A stretch of DNA of 62,547 nucleotides from Phycisphaerae bacterium (GCA_012729675.1 JAAYCR010000096.1:1-62547), one strand, 5' to 3'; shown: positions 25,939 to 35,652, numbered from the stretch's first letter. Made by a program: numbers and translations. The notes: a model not told the origin generated them from the letters alone.

Positions 25939-27027
25939 TCAAAAAAACTTATTCCGCTTGAAAACATACAGCATTCCCAGCACCATTGCAACAATGATCC
26001 CCCAAAACCCCCACGGGTAAGCCCACGCCCATTTTAATTCGGGGAAGTACTCAAAATTCATCCCGAAAATGCCAGTAATAAAGCTAAGCGGAATAAAGAT
26101 TGTTGCAATCACTGTCAGCACCTTCATCGTCGCATTCATCCGGTTGCTCACGCTTGACAGGTAAATATCCAGCATCCCCGACACCACATCGCGAAAGCTC
26201 TCGACGATATCCATGATCTGGATCGTGTGGTCATACACATCGCGAACAAAGATGCGCGTCGCCGGTGTGATCAAACCCGATTCCGTCCGCTGTATTCCGC
26301 CCAGCAGCTCCCGCAGCGGCCAGACGGACTTACGCAGCAGCATCAGCTCGCGCTTCATATAATGGATCGACGACAGTATCGAGGCGTCAGGAGTCGCCAG
26401 CACCTGCTCTTCCAGTGTCTCGATTTTCTCGCCTATTGTCTCAAGGATCGTAAAGTACTGGTCCACCGCCGCATCCATCAGTGCGTAGGCCAGGTAATCG
26501 GCTCCCATTTTGCGGGCGCGCCCCTTCCCCGCTCGAATTCGCTGGCGCACCGGTTCGAAGACATCGCCCACAAGCTCCTGAAAGGTAATCAGCGTGTTGC
26601 CGCACAGAATGAAGCTGACCTGTTCGCTGGTCACAGATGCAGCATCAACGCCATAGCGCAGCATTCGCAGTACAATAAACAGGTAGTTCTCATATTCTTC
26701 AAATTTGGGGCGTTGTCCGGGGTGTACGATATCCTCCAGTGTCAGTGGATGCAGCCCTAAACGTGCGCCGACCTTCTCGACGGTCTGCACGTCGTGAACG
26801 CCGTCGATATTGATCCACGTTATCGACGACGGCGATTCCCGGTCAAAACCATCTTCGATCTTCTTCAAGACATGCTCATCACATGAAATTTCATCGTACG
26901 TCATGCGCGTAATACGAATCGGCTCGCCGGCACGGTCGCCGACATAGACCGGTGTACCCGGCGGCAGACCAGCTTTCTTGGCCGTCGCGGTAAAGAGGCG
27001 TCCTTTTTTACGTTTCTTCGGCATCAT
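25939..27027 (-). CDS. corA: CorA-family magnesium/cobalt channel
   Basis: The 362-aa protein has the soluble N-terminal domain and long stalk helix of CorA, then two C-terminal membrane helices with the family GMN motif (FITGIFGMNFEYFPELKWAW) and the basic tail FKRNKFF. It carries divalent cations, mostly Mg2+, across the inner membrane. AGGAG precedes two adjacent ATGs at 27027 and 27024; the first is used here. The start overlaps the end of the upstream phosphoesterase by about 20 bp, showing an operon. Confidence 0.92.
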   Translation of the reverse strand: MMPKKRKKGRLFTATAKKAGLPPGTPVYVGDRAGEPIRITRMTYDEISCDEHVLKKIEDGFDRESPSSITWINIDGVHDVQTVEKVGARLGLHPLTLEDIVHPGQRPKFEEYENYLFIVLRMLRYGVDAASVTSEQVSFILCGNTLITFQELVGDVFEPVRQRIRAGKGRARKMGADYLAYALMDAAVDQYFTILETIGEKIETLEEQVLATPDASILSSIHYMKRELMLLRKSVWPLRELLGGIQRTESGLITPATRIFVRDVYDHTIQIMDIVESFRDVVSGMLDIYLSSVSNRMNATMKVLTVIATIFIPLSFITGIFGMNFEYFPELKWAWAYPWGFWGIIVAMVLGMLYVFKRNKFF

Positions 27028-27901
27028 CAGATCTCCTATTGCTTCTGGCCTCTTCAATCAGAACGCCCTGTCCGTTCTTCCACTCGTACGCCTGCACCGT
27101 TCCATCCGGGGTGATCTGAAGATAATTATTCCGAAGCCCCACCCAGCAGCCGCTGTTGGCGTACCAGTTCCCCGTCAGTCCCGCCCGGTGGGTATGGCCG
27201 GCCACCAGGCAATCATAGCTCTTTTGCAGCCGGTCTTTATGATAGAGCGCCAAAATACCCTTGACTCGCCCCGGCTCCTGCGTTGGCGTCAGCGACTCGG
27301 CCACCGCGTGGTGCGGCTCGTCCGGTGTGCCTTTCTCGAAGACGTTGACGGAGTTGTTCCACAGCCACATAAACGAGCGGCTGACCCCCAGCAGCGTCTT
27401 TTCCGTCAGGCCGCCGGCCGACAGCAGCGGCGAGCCTTTGCGGTCTTCAATCATCCCGCCCAGAATGGCCAATATCCGCCCCCATCGCGGCCGCCCGTCC
27501 CGGTTGAACGGCTCGACCTCATGGCCGTGCATGAACCGAAACGACCGTTGCCCGATCTGACGCGAAAACGGCGCGCTCATCCGCTCAAAAAAGGGGTGAT
27601 TCAGCAGCCCGGTCCCGATCAAATCCTCCAGATCGGCGTCGTGATTGCCCACCACATAAGTCGCCCCCATGCGCGCAAATCGGTCAATAAACGGCATACG
27701 ATGCACGATGACCCGCCCGACGTTGGCCTGCCAGAACTCAAACAGATCGCCCAGAATGAACAATTCCGCCCCTTTCGTCTCCACGGCGTCCAGAAACAGT
27801 GAAAACTGCCGCTCCTTACCGTCGGCAGCAAAATTATCCCGCGCCCCGCCGTCGCCCATGTGCAAGTCACTGACAATAATAATAGTACGCTGTTCGGCCA
27901 T
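27008..27901 (-). CDS. LpxH-like metallophosphoesterase
   Basis: The 297-aa protein carries the metallophosphoesterase motifs VSDLHMGDGGARDNF, FILGDLFEFWQ, VVGNHDADL, MHGHEVEPFN and VAGHTHRAG, then NSGCWV. The DLFEFWQ and HGHE phrases are those of UDP-2,3-diacylglucosamine diphosphatase-like enzymes, which act in lipid A synthesis, but this group also contains many enzymes of unknown substrate. No lpx gene is adjacent. It is the first gene of the minus-strand run to the DHH gene. The start codon has only a weak upstream site. Confidence 0.82.
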   Translation of the reverse strand: MAEQRTIIIVSDLHMGDGGARDNFAADGKERQFSLFLDAVETKGAELFILGDLFEFWQANVGRVIVHRMPFIDRFARMGATYVVGNHDADLEDLIGTGLLNHPFFERMSAPFSRQIGQRSFRFMHGHEVEPFNRDGRPRWGRILAILGGMIEDRKGSPLLSAGGLTEKTLLGVSRSFMWLWNNSVNVFEKGTPDEPHHAVAESLTPTQEPGRVKGILALYHKDRLQKSYDCLVAGHTHRAGLTGNWYANSGCWVGLRNNYLQITPDGTVQAYEWKNGQGVLIEEARSNRRSDDAEET

Positions 27902-28093
27902 AACCTGATATTATACGCCATATCGTTTGCGATCTGAAGCAGGTAATGCTATGTTGCCGGGAAAAATTGCCAAATTTTTCGCGATATTAATTGCTGGCCT
28001 CGTCGGCGAATTTCCATCCGGTTTCCTTGGTTGTATCATGGCCGCTAAGTTCATCTGGACAGTAAACACCAAGGCGATATAATAAACCCACGT

Positions 28094-29218
28094 ATGGGAA
28101 TAAAAGAGATAGAAAACACGACACATCCGGTTGAGCTTGAGTCTCCGTCCGCCCCGGAACAGCGACAGTTGACGGTGGCCGTGATAGGACTGACCGAGTT
28201 GACGGAGACGCTGCTGGATATTGCCTGGGCTGAGCCAGGGCTGCGGATTGTGGCGGCCGGCGATACCGATCCGGTCAAGGCCGAGGCGGCGGCGCGAAAA
28301 TACGAATGCACCACCTATACCGACTATCGGCAGCTTATTGTCCGCAATGAGGCCGATGTGCTGCTGGTTGGCGCTGCGCCGCATCAGGCGTTCGAGTACA
28401 TCCGGCAGGCGTTGCAGAAGAAGATGAACATCCTGTCCGGCTGGCCGTGGGCGGTCAATTTTGAGCAGGGTGCGGAGTTTGTCAATCTGGCCCGGCGGGA
28501 AGGTGTGTTGTTCACAGTAGCACAAAATGGGCGATTTGGTCGGCCATTCGAATACATCAAAGAGTTTTTACATGCCAGCGTGGAACAATCGAACACGATA
28601 CATCTGATTTCGGCGGTCTGCCATATTCCCGTTGGGCCGCTGGAACCGTCGCAGCGGTGGCTGTATGACCCGAAGCTGGCCGGGGGCGGGGTACTTGTGC
28701 AGAATTGCTATAACCTGATTGATGAGCTGTCGTTGTGTTTCGGTCTGCCGCAGCGGGTGTATGCACTGACGCAGAGTCAGGCCCCCGACCGGCAGCAGCG
28801 GCTGAGCCTGACGGAAGATACGGCGGTGATGACGATGCAGTATTCGGATACGCTGATGGCGCAGGTGTGCGCCAGTCGGACGCTGGGCCCGGCCCGGCAG
28901 CATCTTCGGATTCACGGCAAAGACCGTCACCTGACGGCTACGCCGGAGGAGGTGGTGGTCTGCGATAATACGGGGGCGGAACTGGAGCGGGCGGCATACA
29001 AGGACGACCGGCGCCCGGCGTTGGAACGGCTGCTCAAGAATCTGGCCGGGCATTTGCTCGATCCGAAAGAACACCCCCTGTATCCCGATCACGGCGTGGA
29101 TTTGAACACGCTGGCGGTGATCGAAGCGGCCTACCTGTCGGCGCGAACGGGAATGCCCGAAGAGCCGGCTAGAATCCTGCGACTGGCCGGGGCCGCGGAA
29201 TTGAATATTGACTATTGA
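28094..29218 (+). CDS. Gfo/Idh/MocA-family oxidoreductase
   Basis: The 374-aa protein has an N-terminal Rossmann fold (LTVAVIGLTELTETLLDIAW, then AAGDTDPVKAEAAARKYEC) and the family C-terminal alpha/beta domain. In the usual EKP position it reads SGWPWAVNFEQG, so the Lys of EKP is replaced, which may mean altered catalysis. Family members oxidise or reduce sugars and related compounds with NAD(P). It stands alone on the plus strand, without sugar transport genes nearby. The ATG has only a weak upstream site. Confidence 0.8.
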   Translation: MGIKEIENTTHPVELESPSAPEQRQLTVAVIGLTELTETLLDIAWAEPGLRIVAAGDTDPVKAEAAARKYECTTYTDYRQLIVRNEADVLLVGAAPHQAFEYIRQALQKKMNILSGWPWAVNFEQGAEFVNLARREGVLFTVAQNGRFGRPFEYIKEFLHASVEQSNTIHLISAVCHIPVGPLEPSQRWLYDPKLAGGGVLVQNCYNLIDELSLCFGLPQRVYALTQSQAPDRQQRLSLTEDTAVMTMQYSDTLMAQVCASRTLGPARQHLRIHGKDRHLTATPEEVVVCDNTGAELERAAYKDDRRPALERLLKNLAGHLLDPKEHPLYPDHGVDLNTLAVIEAAYLSARTGMPEEPARILRLAGAAELNIDY

Positions 29219-29327
29219 TTTGTTTCAAAACCTACACCCCCTCTCATCAAAGAGATTGTTCGTAATGCACTCTCGTGTGCCAGACGCAGGCTGTTATTGT
29301 AACGAAGCATTTTTGGGGTGCATGGGA

Positions 29328-30497
29328 TTATTGATTTCGAATGTCCTCAATCAGGTCGTTGACAAGGGCGTTCAGTTCAGGCACTGCCCAGCCAGCGACA
29401 TAATCGCGAGGCCATCCACGGCCGCTGGTCTTTTCGGCCGCCGACATGAGAGGTATCAGCGCAAATCGCTCGTAGCCGGAGTCAATGAGGTTGTGTGCGA
29501 TCTGGAACGTCAGAAAAATCACTGTCGCCCTTACATGGCCGAATATACCGGGGCCAAGGCCGTAGATGGTGCCGTCTCTGAGGCCGTCCGTATAAAGTTC
29601 GTTGATCGCGGCGATTTTGTCGCCAAGCGTCAGCTCAGGCTCTTCGGGCCAGACACCTTCGCCGGTCAGCAGGACCTCCACCAGAGGCCGTTCGGGGTCG
29701 TCGCTGAAAATCTGCAAGACCGCCTCATAAGGGCCTTCTTCCAAAGGCGCAAACACCACCTCGATCTCGATGACGCTGTTAGGCTCCATCGTGACAGGCA
29801 GTTGAGTCAGAGGCATAATATCAAAGGCCATCGCTTCATCTTGCAGGAGTTGGAGGGACTGCAGCGCCAGATTGCTGCTGCCGACGTTGGCGACCGTCAC
29901 GAACGCGGTTTGCGTTTGCAGGGCGTCGACTTCAACGTCGCCGAACTCGACAAGGTCGGACGAGACCTCGATTTGAGGCGCCGAATCAACCCAGCCCAGC
30001 TTAACAGTCGTAAAGAAATCGCCTTCCTCAAAACAGGAGACAGGGTACTCAAATGCGGTTCCACTCTCATAGATGCCGCTGAGGACGTTGTCTCTGAGAA
30101 ACAGCTCAGGCGTTCCGGGTTCGACAGGTACCCCATCCATCGCGAAGTCGTTGCCAAAAATGGTGACTTGTGCTTCGGGCAGACCGTTATACGACGTAGT
30201 CACAATGAGGACCGAATCGATTTTGCCGCCGTAGATATTCAGCACGGCGCCGCTCTCGGCGCAGACTTGGCCGGGTTCTGAATAGTAGTCTTTGATCCAG
30301 GCGTTCTCATATAGATTGACGGTCGCGTCGGCCACCCACAGATAGCCGTTGACCTCGCGGTCGATATCGACGACTTTCCCCTCGGTCACGCCGCTATCGT
30401 AATATTCTAAGGCCTGTACCCAACCGACACAGCAGAGCAACAGGCACAGCACCGCGGCTGTCTTACGGCACATTAAGTTGCATCGTTTATTTGTCAT
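29328..30497 (-). CDS. secreted beta-sandwich protein with HYDIN/choice-of-anchor-D-type domain
   Basis: The 389-aa protein has a signal peptide (TAAVLCLLLCCVGWVQA), then a region with VNLYENAWIKDYYSEPG and NIYGGKIDS that recurs in exported planctomycete proteins. A domain near residues 200-300 reads VEFGDVEVDALQTQTAFVTV, then EIEVVFAPLEEGPYEAVLQI and FSDDPERPLVEVLLTGEG, typical of ASH/HYDIN or choice-of-anchor D folds. The C-terminal 90 residues are unassigned. It has no enzyme motif; a cell-surface or binding role is likely. The ATG at 30497 has GGGGG upstream and is preferred over one at 30515. It is divergent from the pseudopilin gene. Confidence 0.75.
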   Translation of the reverse strand: MTNKRCNLMCRKTAAVLCLLLCCVGWVQALEYYDSGVTEGKVVDIDREVNGYLWVADATVNLYENAWIKDYYSEPGQVCAESGAVLNIYGGKIDSVLIVTTSYNGLPEAQVTIFGNDFAMDGVPVEPGTPELFLRDNVLSGIYESGTAFEYPVSCFEEGDFFTTVKLGWVDSAPQIEVSSDLVEFGDVEVDALQTQTAFVTVANVGSSNLALQSLQLLQDEAMAFDIMPLTQLPVTMEPNSVIEIEVVFAPLEEGPYEAVLQIFSDDPERPLVEVLLTGEGVWPEEPELTLGDKIAAINELYTDGLRDGTIYGLGPGIFGHVRATVIFLTFQIAHNLIDSGYERFALIPLMSAAEKTSGRGWPRDYVAGWAVPELNALVNDLIEDIRNQ

Positions 30498-30632
30498 CAG
30501 AACCCCCATATTCATATTTGTTGTTTCTGTTTAGCTATTTACACCAAATTTCTTAATAATATCTTAATAAACAATAACACATAAGTGCCAAAAATGCAAA
30601 TTCACGACTGACAGTGCCATTATGGCCGATTA

Positions 30633-30649
30633 TATGGGAGCGTCCCATA
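30633..30649. promoter_or_regulatory. perfect inverted repeat between divergent genes
   Basis: TATGGGA-GCG-TCCCATA has 7-bp arms and a 3-nt centre, in the 248-bp gap between the exported beta-sandwich gene and the pseudopilin gene. The central GAGCGTC also appears in the inverted repeat at 14597-14615. It could be an operator; no regulator is adjacent. Confidence 0.35.
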
Positions 30650-30745
30650 ATACAATGCAAGGGTCGCCAATAGATTTGGAAAAATGTCGTAATCAGTGCC
30701 TGTACAAAAACCGAAAATAATAAATAAATGTTATATTTTAAAACG

Positions 30746-31246
30746 ATGAAACGCGGTTTTACTCTAATCGAGCTGATGATTGTGGTTTCCATTCTTGGAA
30801 TCCTGGCAGCGATCGTGTTGCCCCACTTTCAGAGTCACCAGCAGCAGGCGCGGCAGGCCGCGGCCAAAGACACCCTGCGCTCCGCTAGGGGGCAGATTCA
30901 ACTGTATAAGCTCGAACACAACGGCCTGGCGCCAGGCTTTAGAGGCACGACGCCCATTGACGCGGCCGTGACGCTGGTCAACCAGTTTGTCGGCACCACA
31001 AGGCTTGATGGTATGGCCAGCCCCTCCAGAACCCCCTCCGCAGGGTATCCCTTCGGCCCTTATCTGGATCGGATGCCCGTCAACCCCTTTAACGGGTTGT
31101 CCACCGTCAAATATGTCGCCGCCGCCACCGAATTTTCCGCCGCCGCCGATAACGCAACCGGATGGCTTTATAAACGCGAAACGGGGGATTTTCGACTGAA
31201 CAAAAGGGACAACGACCCCGAAGGCGTCGCGTATGTGGACTATTGA
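30746..31246 (+). CDS. type II secretion/type IV pilin-like pseudopilin (prepilin)
   Basis: The 166-aa protein has a class III signal cleaved between G and F in KRGFTLIELMIVVSILGILA, the standard prepilin peptidase site with Glu at +5, followed by a long hydrophobic helix and a small soluble head. The head has GFRGTTPIDAAV and TGWLYKRETGDFRLNKRDND, resembling GspG-type major pseudopilins. It would be assembled in the inner membrane by a type II secretion or pilus machine. No assembly ATPase or platform gene is nearby. The earlier ATG at 30728 is less likely because the prepilin leader would be longer. Confidence 0.85.
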   Translation: MKRGFTLIELMIVVSILGILAAIVLPHFQSHQQQARQAAAKDTLRSARGQIQLYKLEHNGLAPGFRGTTPIDAAVTLVNQFVGTTRLDGMASPSRTPSAGYPFGPYLDRMPVNPFNGLSTVKYVAAATEFSAAADNATGWLYKRETGDFRLNKRDNDPEGVAYVDY

Positions 31247-31296
31247 GCAGCGCGAATAGTATTCACTTCTTCGTTCCTGCCATTGTCGTGTTTCTT

Positions 31297-31399
31297 GTCG
31301 TCGTCTCTACCTATCTCCGCAGCCCCGACCTCCGCACGCTTCTGGAAAACCGAATTCGAAGGCGTGCTGCGGGCGTCAATGTCCACAATTATCTTTCGG
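31297..31399 (+). pseudogene. remnant of a second iron-sulfur aldo/keto reductase gene
   Basis: The DNA reads VVVSTYLRSPDLRTLLE, then after an apparent frameshift GVNVHNYLS. This matches IVVSTHLRGPQVKTLLE and GVNILNFLY of the intact enzyme at 9758-10891 (about residues 148-183). At base level 31353-31381 matches the intact gene at 29 of 30 aligned positions with one deletion. The flanking DNA on both sides shows no further similarity: the pseudopilin stop lies 50 bp upstream and the convergent CocE-like gene ends at 31401. It is a scrap of a paralogous gene, not a functional frame. Confidence 0.75.
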
Positions 31400-31400
31400 G

Positions 31401-33170
31401 TCAGTGCGCTCCTATGATCGGCAGGGTCAGGAAGGATTTATGGGCAGGATCCCGATAGATTGTCACTTCCGGCGCCGGGTCGATGCGGGGTGTGCCGCGG
31501 CCGGAAAAGGTGATCGCCAGCCGTATCCGGTGACCGGCCTTGACGACGATTGACGTCGGCAGTATCGGAAATTCAAGCTCGACCGGTTGGCCGGGTACCA
31601 GCGGGCTAACGTCGGCCTCGGTCGAACTGTGCCAGGGCAATCCGAGATTGTTGTACGGCGGGTCCTTCAGCGTTCGCAATGAGGCACGAAGCTGTCCCTG
31701 AATGTTATAGGTCGTGGCCCTGCCGTCCGGCGCGACATCATAAATGGTGGCAATAAAATCGCCGTCCGTCGCCGTCGAAGATACCCACAGGTTGACGACG
31801 GGGTGTCCGGTAATCTGAACATCCGCACCAAGGGGGGCGGTTTCATAGACCAGCCCGCCGGCCGCAGAGGCGAACCCGCCGGTGTAAGAAACTGTGGTCA
31901 CGTCTTTTCCGCCGTCAGTCGTCGGGGCCGCGGTGCTCAGCGAACCTTCGCCCAGATAGTATTTGACTCTTTTTTCACCGGGCAGGGGCCACTGCTTGGC
32001 CGAAGTCCACTCGGCCCCGGCCGGGGCGTTGTAGGTATAATAATAGACGGGGTCTTCGTCCATGACGCCGTTGTCGATGCCCTTGAGCCAGTAATCGAAG
32101 AAGCGGCGTTCCTCTATGGTGATGTCGAAGCCCGTTTGCCTTTGCACGCCGATCCAGTCGCAATGGCGGCTCGGTCCGATAATGAACTTCTTCGGGTTTT
32201 TGACATTGTTAAACGTGAAGAAAGGCCCGTGTTTTGTGGGTCCTTCGTCCCAGTTGGCTACCAGATACATTGCGATTCCGGAGGCGTTAATCGTCTTCAG
32301 ATAGGTATGGGGGCTGCTAACAATCCACCACTGTTTGGAGTCCGGATCGGTGATCGTTTCTGAAAGGCTGTCGCGATAGGGCACGTAGCCCGGGCTTTCA
32401 ACCGTTCCGGCATGCTGGGCAACCGCCTGTTTCAACAGTGACCGGTCGGTGTCTGCATCCACGGGCGCGGCATTTGCATCGCGCGCTTCCTGGGGCGACT
32501 GTCCGCCTGCGCGAGGCATGGAATCTGCACCGCGGGCACCTGTTATCCCGCCGGGAACACGAAACGCATAGACGTCAAACTCGCTGCTCATCGGGAATAT
32601 CGCTTTAAGGTGCGGAGGCGCTGTGGTCGCTGCCTGTATCTGGCTGCCGCCGGTGGCCGAGCAGCCCCACATGCCGATGTTACCGTTGCTCCATGGCTGT
32701 TTGGCGAGCCATTCGGTGATGTCGTAGGCATCCATGCGCGCGGCGGTGGTCCATTGGCCGCGGTTATATCCCTCGTTGTGTCCGAAGGATGCGAATAATC
32801 CGCGATAATCCACAGTGGCGACGACGTAGCCGTATTTCACCAGTCGTCCCGCGGTTCCCGCGTAATTGTCAACGGTAAGCCGGTTCGGATTATTGTCGTT
32901 ATATCTGCGATTGTAAGGGGTGTGCATCCATAGAACGGGCAGCGGGGTCTCGACGACCTTGCCGGTGATTTTGTCTTTCGGCCGATACAGATCCATCGCC
33001 AGCTTGGTGCCGTCTCTGACCTCGACATAAAGCGAGGACATTTCCCATTCGTCGGCGTAGATTGCGTCGCTATAGCCGGCATACTCGCCGGGCCTGGAAA
33101 CGCGGTCGGCAACTGCCGTAAGTGCGAAGATACTTGAAATCAAGATGGCTAAGATTGTGAGCTGTCTCAT
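31401..33170 (-). CDS. secreted CocE/NonD-family hydrolase (X-Pro dipeptidyl-peptidase-like)
   Basis: The 589-aa protein has a signal peptide (LTILAILISSIFALTAVA). An alpha/beta-hydrolase domain follows (about 45-330) with VEVRDGTKLAMDLYRP, GYVVATVDYRG and the nucleophile elbow GMWGCSATGG, in which S replaces the usual GxSYxG surroundings with SAT. The C-terminal jelly-roll domain (PX-PEP_C) has HPVVNLWVSSTATDGDFIAT, GHRIRLAITFSGRGTPRIDP and similar phrases. Family members hydrolyse esters or peptides. Preceded by GGAG ten bases upstream. It lies alone on the minus strand. Confidence 0.88.
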   Translation of the reverse strand: MRQLTILAILISSIFALTAVADRVSRPGEYAGYSDAIYADEWEMSSLYVEVRDGTKLAMDLYRPKDKITGKVVETPLPVLWMHTPYNRRYNDNNPNRLTVDNYAGTAGRLVKYGYVVATVDYRGLFASFGHNEGYNRGQWTTAARMDAYDITEWLAKQPWSNGNIGMWGCSATGGSQIQAATTAPPHLKAIFPMSSEFDVYAFRVPGGITGARGADSMPRAGGQSPQEARDANAAPVDADTDRSLLKQAVAQHAGTVESPGYVPYRDSLSETITDPDSKQWWIVSSPHTYLKTINASGIAMYLVANWDEGPTKHGPFFTFNNVKNPKKFIIGPSRHCDWIGVQRQTGFDITIEERRFFDYWLKGIDNGVMDEDPVYYYTYNAPAGAEWTSAKQWPLPGEKRVKYYLGEGSLSTAAPTTDGGKDVTTVSYTGGFASAAGGLVYETAPLGADVQITGHPVVNLWVSSTATDGDFIATIYDVAPDGRATTYNIQGQLRASLRTLKDPPYNNLGLPWHSSTEADVSPLVPGQPVELEFPILPTSIVVKAGHRIRLAITFSGRGTPRIDPAPEVTIYRDPAHKSFLTLPIIGAH

Positions 33171-33304
33171 TGATAATCTCCTATTATTGAATTAATACCA
33201 AAAAGTTTTTCAAGTAACCACGGTATAAGTTTTCACAACCTATCACTGGCGTGCTCTCCTGTTAATAGGGCAAGGCGATGATCCGGAACATCCATTCAGA
33301 CTGT

Positions 33305-33958
33305 TTACCGAGTCGGGTCGCTGACGGACTGCCGCATCGCACGGCGGAGGGCGTGGACGCCGGAGAGGATGGTCATCAGGACCATCAGGAAATACGTCAC
33401 CAAGGTAAACCAGTCGCCCCATTCGCGCGAGACGAACGCCCAGCCGATGAGGACGGTGCCGATGCCGAAGGATTGGAGAAACATCTTGATCTTGCCATAG
33501 ACGACCGCGCCGAAATTGACGCCGCGTGCCTCGGCGATTTGCCGCAGTGTCTGGACGACGATCTCGCGGGCAAAGAGGATGACGGCTGTGCCCCAGCGGA
33601 TCAGGTGCAGCGTGATGTCCGACCAGCCGAAATTGGCCAGCCGGGGTTGGGCGACGAGAGCAAAGCAGAAAAACGCCCCGCAGACGAGAATTTTGTCGGC
33701 CAGCGGATCGACCGTGCGGCCGAACTGACTGGTGACGTCGAATTTCCGTGCGAGGTGCCCATCGACAATATCCGTCAGCCCCGCCACGACAAACAGCACA
33801 AACGCGGCCGTCAAAAAACCTGCGGGCTTGTCCTGTCCCGTCCGAGGCGTATACAGAACCATCCCCAGAAAGATCAGCGTCAGCACCAGCCTGCCGACCG
33901 TCAGGGCGTTCGGAATATGCCGAATAATTCCTTTATTGGGCTTTTTATCCATAACCAT
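33305..33958 (-). CDS. pgsA: CDP-diacylglycerol--glycerol-3-phosphate 3-phosphatidyltransferase
   Basis: PgsA makes phosphatidylglycerophosphate, the first step to phosphatidylglycerol. The 217-aa protein is mostly membrane helices and carries the CDP-alcohol phosphatidyltransferase signature with all acidic residues: DIVDGHLARKFDVTSQFG followed by RTVDPLADK. The N-terminal phrase IPNALTVGRLVLTLIFL is typical. It follows rimO by 41 bp on the same strand; rimO-pgsA is a known neighbour pair in other bacteria. The name PgsA is chosen over PssA because of the overall match and the neighbour. Confidence 0.9.
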   Translation of the reverse strand: MVMDKKPNKGIIRHIPNALTVGRLVLTLIFLGMVLYTPRTGQDKPAGFLTAAFVLFVVAGLTDIVDGHLARKFDVTSQFGRTVDPLADKILVCGAFFCFALVAQPRLANFGWSDITLHLIRWGTAVILFAREIVVQTLRQIAEARGVNFGAVVYGKIKMFLQSFGIGTVLIGWAFVSREWGDWFTLVTYFLMVLMTILSGVHALRRAMRQSVSDPTR

Positions 33959-33999
33959 CGCCGCTGATTATAATAAAGTCCTTTTCACAAGGCAACTGC

Positions 34000-35337
34000 T
34001 CATCTTGTTTCCACTTCAAAATCGTATCCGTCCCGTCCGGTGACGCGGGCGTTGATGAATGTTCCGGGTGGGGCGTCACAAGGGGCGAGCAGGCATACCG
34101 AGTCGATATGGGGGGCCTGGCCATAGTGGCGGCCGACAGCGCCGTCCGAGTCATTGTCATCGACCAGCACCGTCAGTTCCTTGCCCTTCCAGTTGTCCAT
34201 CTTGGCGAATACGATTTCCTGCTGGGTCTGCATCAGGCGGTCGGCGCGCTTGTGTTTGACCTTGTCGGGCAGTTGGTCGGCCAGCTCGGCTGCGGGCGTT
34301 CCCGGCTCGGCAAAAAACGGAAAACACCCCAGCGCGTCAAACTGTGCCCAGCGGACAAATTCCAAAAGCTCTTCGAACTCGGCCTCCGTTTCGCCGGGGT
34401 AGCCGACGATCATCGTCGTCCGCAGGACAACATCGGGCATTCGCGTCCGCAGCCGCTCGATCAGATGCAGGTTCTTTTCCTTGGTGTCCGCCCGCCGCAT
34501 ACATTTGAGGATGCGATTATTGATGTGCTGGACGGGGATATCGGCATAATGCACCACCTTGTCGCTTTTGGCCATCGCCTCCAGCAGGGCGTCATCGACG
34601 CCGGACGGGTACAGGTACATCAGGCGAATCCATCGCAGCGATTCGAGCTTTTCCATCTCGCCAATCAGTTTGACCAGTCCGTTTTCGAGCTTGAGGTCGC
34701 GGCCGTAATAGTTGCTGTCCTGGGCGATGAGGCTCAGTTCGACGGCCCCGTTTTCGACCAACTCGCGGGCCTCATCCAGTACCATCTCCATCGGTTTACT
34801 GCGAAACCGGCCGCGAATGGAGGGAATCGTGCAGAACGAGCACTTCCGGTCGCAACCCTCGCTGATGCGCAGGTATGCCCAGTGCGCCGGCGTGATGAGC
34901 AATCGCCCGCGGTCGTCGTGAATTTCAGGGACCGATGCCTCCCGTCTCAAGGATCGCCCTTCGAGACAAGCCGCGACAATCTCTGCGATGCGATCCCGCT
35001 GATCCAGCCCGACAATCGCGTCAATCCCTTTGACTTCCTGCCGCAGCGCCTCGCCCATCCGCTCGGACAGACACCCGGCGACGACAACTTTCCGGATATG
35101 GCCTCGCCTTTTCTGATTCACGGCCTGCCGGATCGCGCTAATCGCCTCCGCCTTGGCTGGGGCGATGAACCCGCAGGTATTGATGACCACCACGTCCGCC
35201 CGGTCGGGGTCGCCGCTGAGGACAAACCCCGCCTGCCCGATCTGCGCCAGCATGACCTCGCTGTCCACGATGTTTTTAGGACATCCAAGGGCGACAAAGC
35301 CGACAGTGGTAACTTGATTTTGAATCTTTTTTTTCAT
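34000..35337 (-). CDS. rimO: ribosomal protein S12 methylthiotransferase RimO
   Basis: RimO is a radical-SAM enzyme that methylthiolates an Asp of ribosomal protein S12. The 445-aa product has the N-terminal MTTase domain with its three cluster cysteines (GCPKNIVDSE, NTCGFI, VAGCLSER), the radical-SAM CxxxCxxC (EGCDRKCSFCTIPS) and a C-terminal TRAM domain (ELTVLVDDNDSDG, ARVTGRDGYDFEVE). The GCPKN and domain order fit RimO better than MiaB. The ATG at 35337 is where family similarity begins; an earlier in-frame ATG at 35475 would add an unrelated 46 residues. Confidence 0.93.
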   Translation of the reverse strand: MKKKIQNQVTTVGFVALGCPKNIVDSEVMLAQIGQAGFVLSGDPDRADVVVINTCGFIAPAKAEAISAIRQAVNQKRRGHIRKVVVAGCLSERMGEALRQEVKGIDAIVGLDQRDRIAEIVAACLEGRSLRREASVPEIHDDRGRLLITPAHWAYLRISEGCDRKCSFCTIPSIRGRFRSKPMEMVLDEARELVENGAVELSLIAQDSNYYGRDLKLENGLVKLIGEMEKLESLRWIRLMYLYPSGVDDALLEAMAKSDKVVHYADIPVQHINNRILKCMRRADTKEKNLHLIERLRTRMPDVVLRTTMIVGYPGETEAEFEELLEFVRWAQFDALGCFPFFAEPGTPAAELADQLPDKVKHKRADRLMQTQQEIVFAKMDNWKGKELTVLVDDNDSDGAVGRHYGQAPHIDSVCLLAPCDAPPGTFINARVTGRDGYDFEVETR

Positions 35338-35652
35338 AAATATGTGGTTTCTTTCCTTGCTGAACCGCCGAAATCTTATCAACAAAACGTCCTGATTGCC
35401 AGCATTTCCCGAAAACACACACTTTCTCTCAATACAGGCAATAAACCCCTCTTTACAAGCGTCCTGAATGAACATAGGATAGGTCTGTCGTCTTTGTTCA
35501 AAATGGACTGACGGGATGCGTTTTACTACAGAAAAAACGTATTCTGTGCCGATAGGAAAAGGTGTTCGGGATAGAAGTTCAACTACTAATACGGATTTTG
35601 GATGCAGTTTCTCTTTAGCAGCTTTGCCAACGTTAGAATCAGCCGACTTTGT

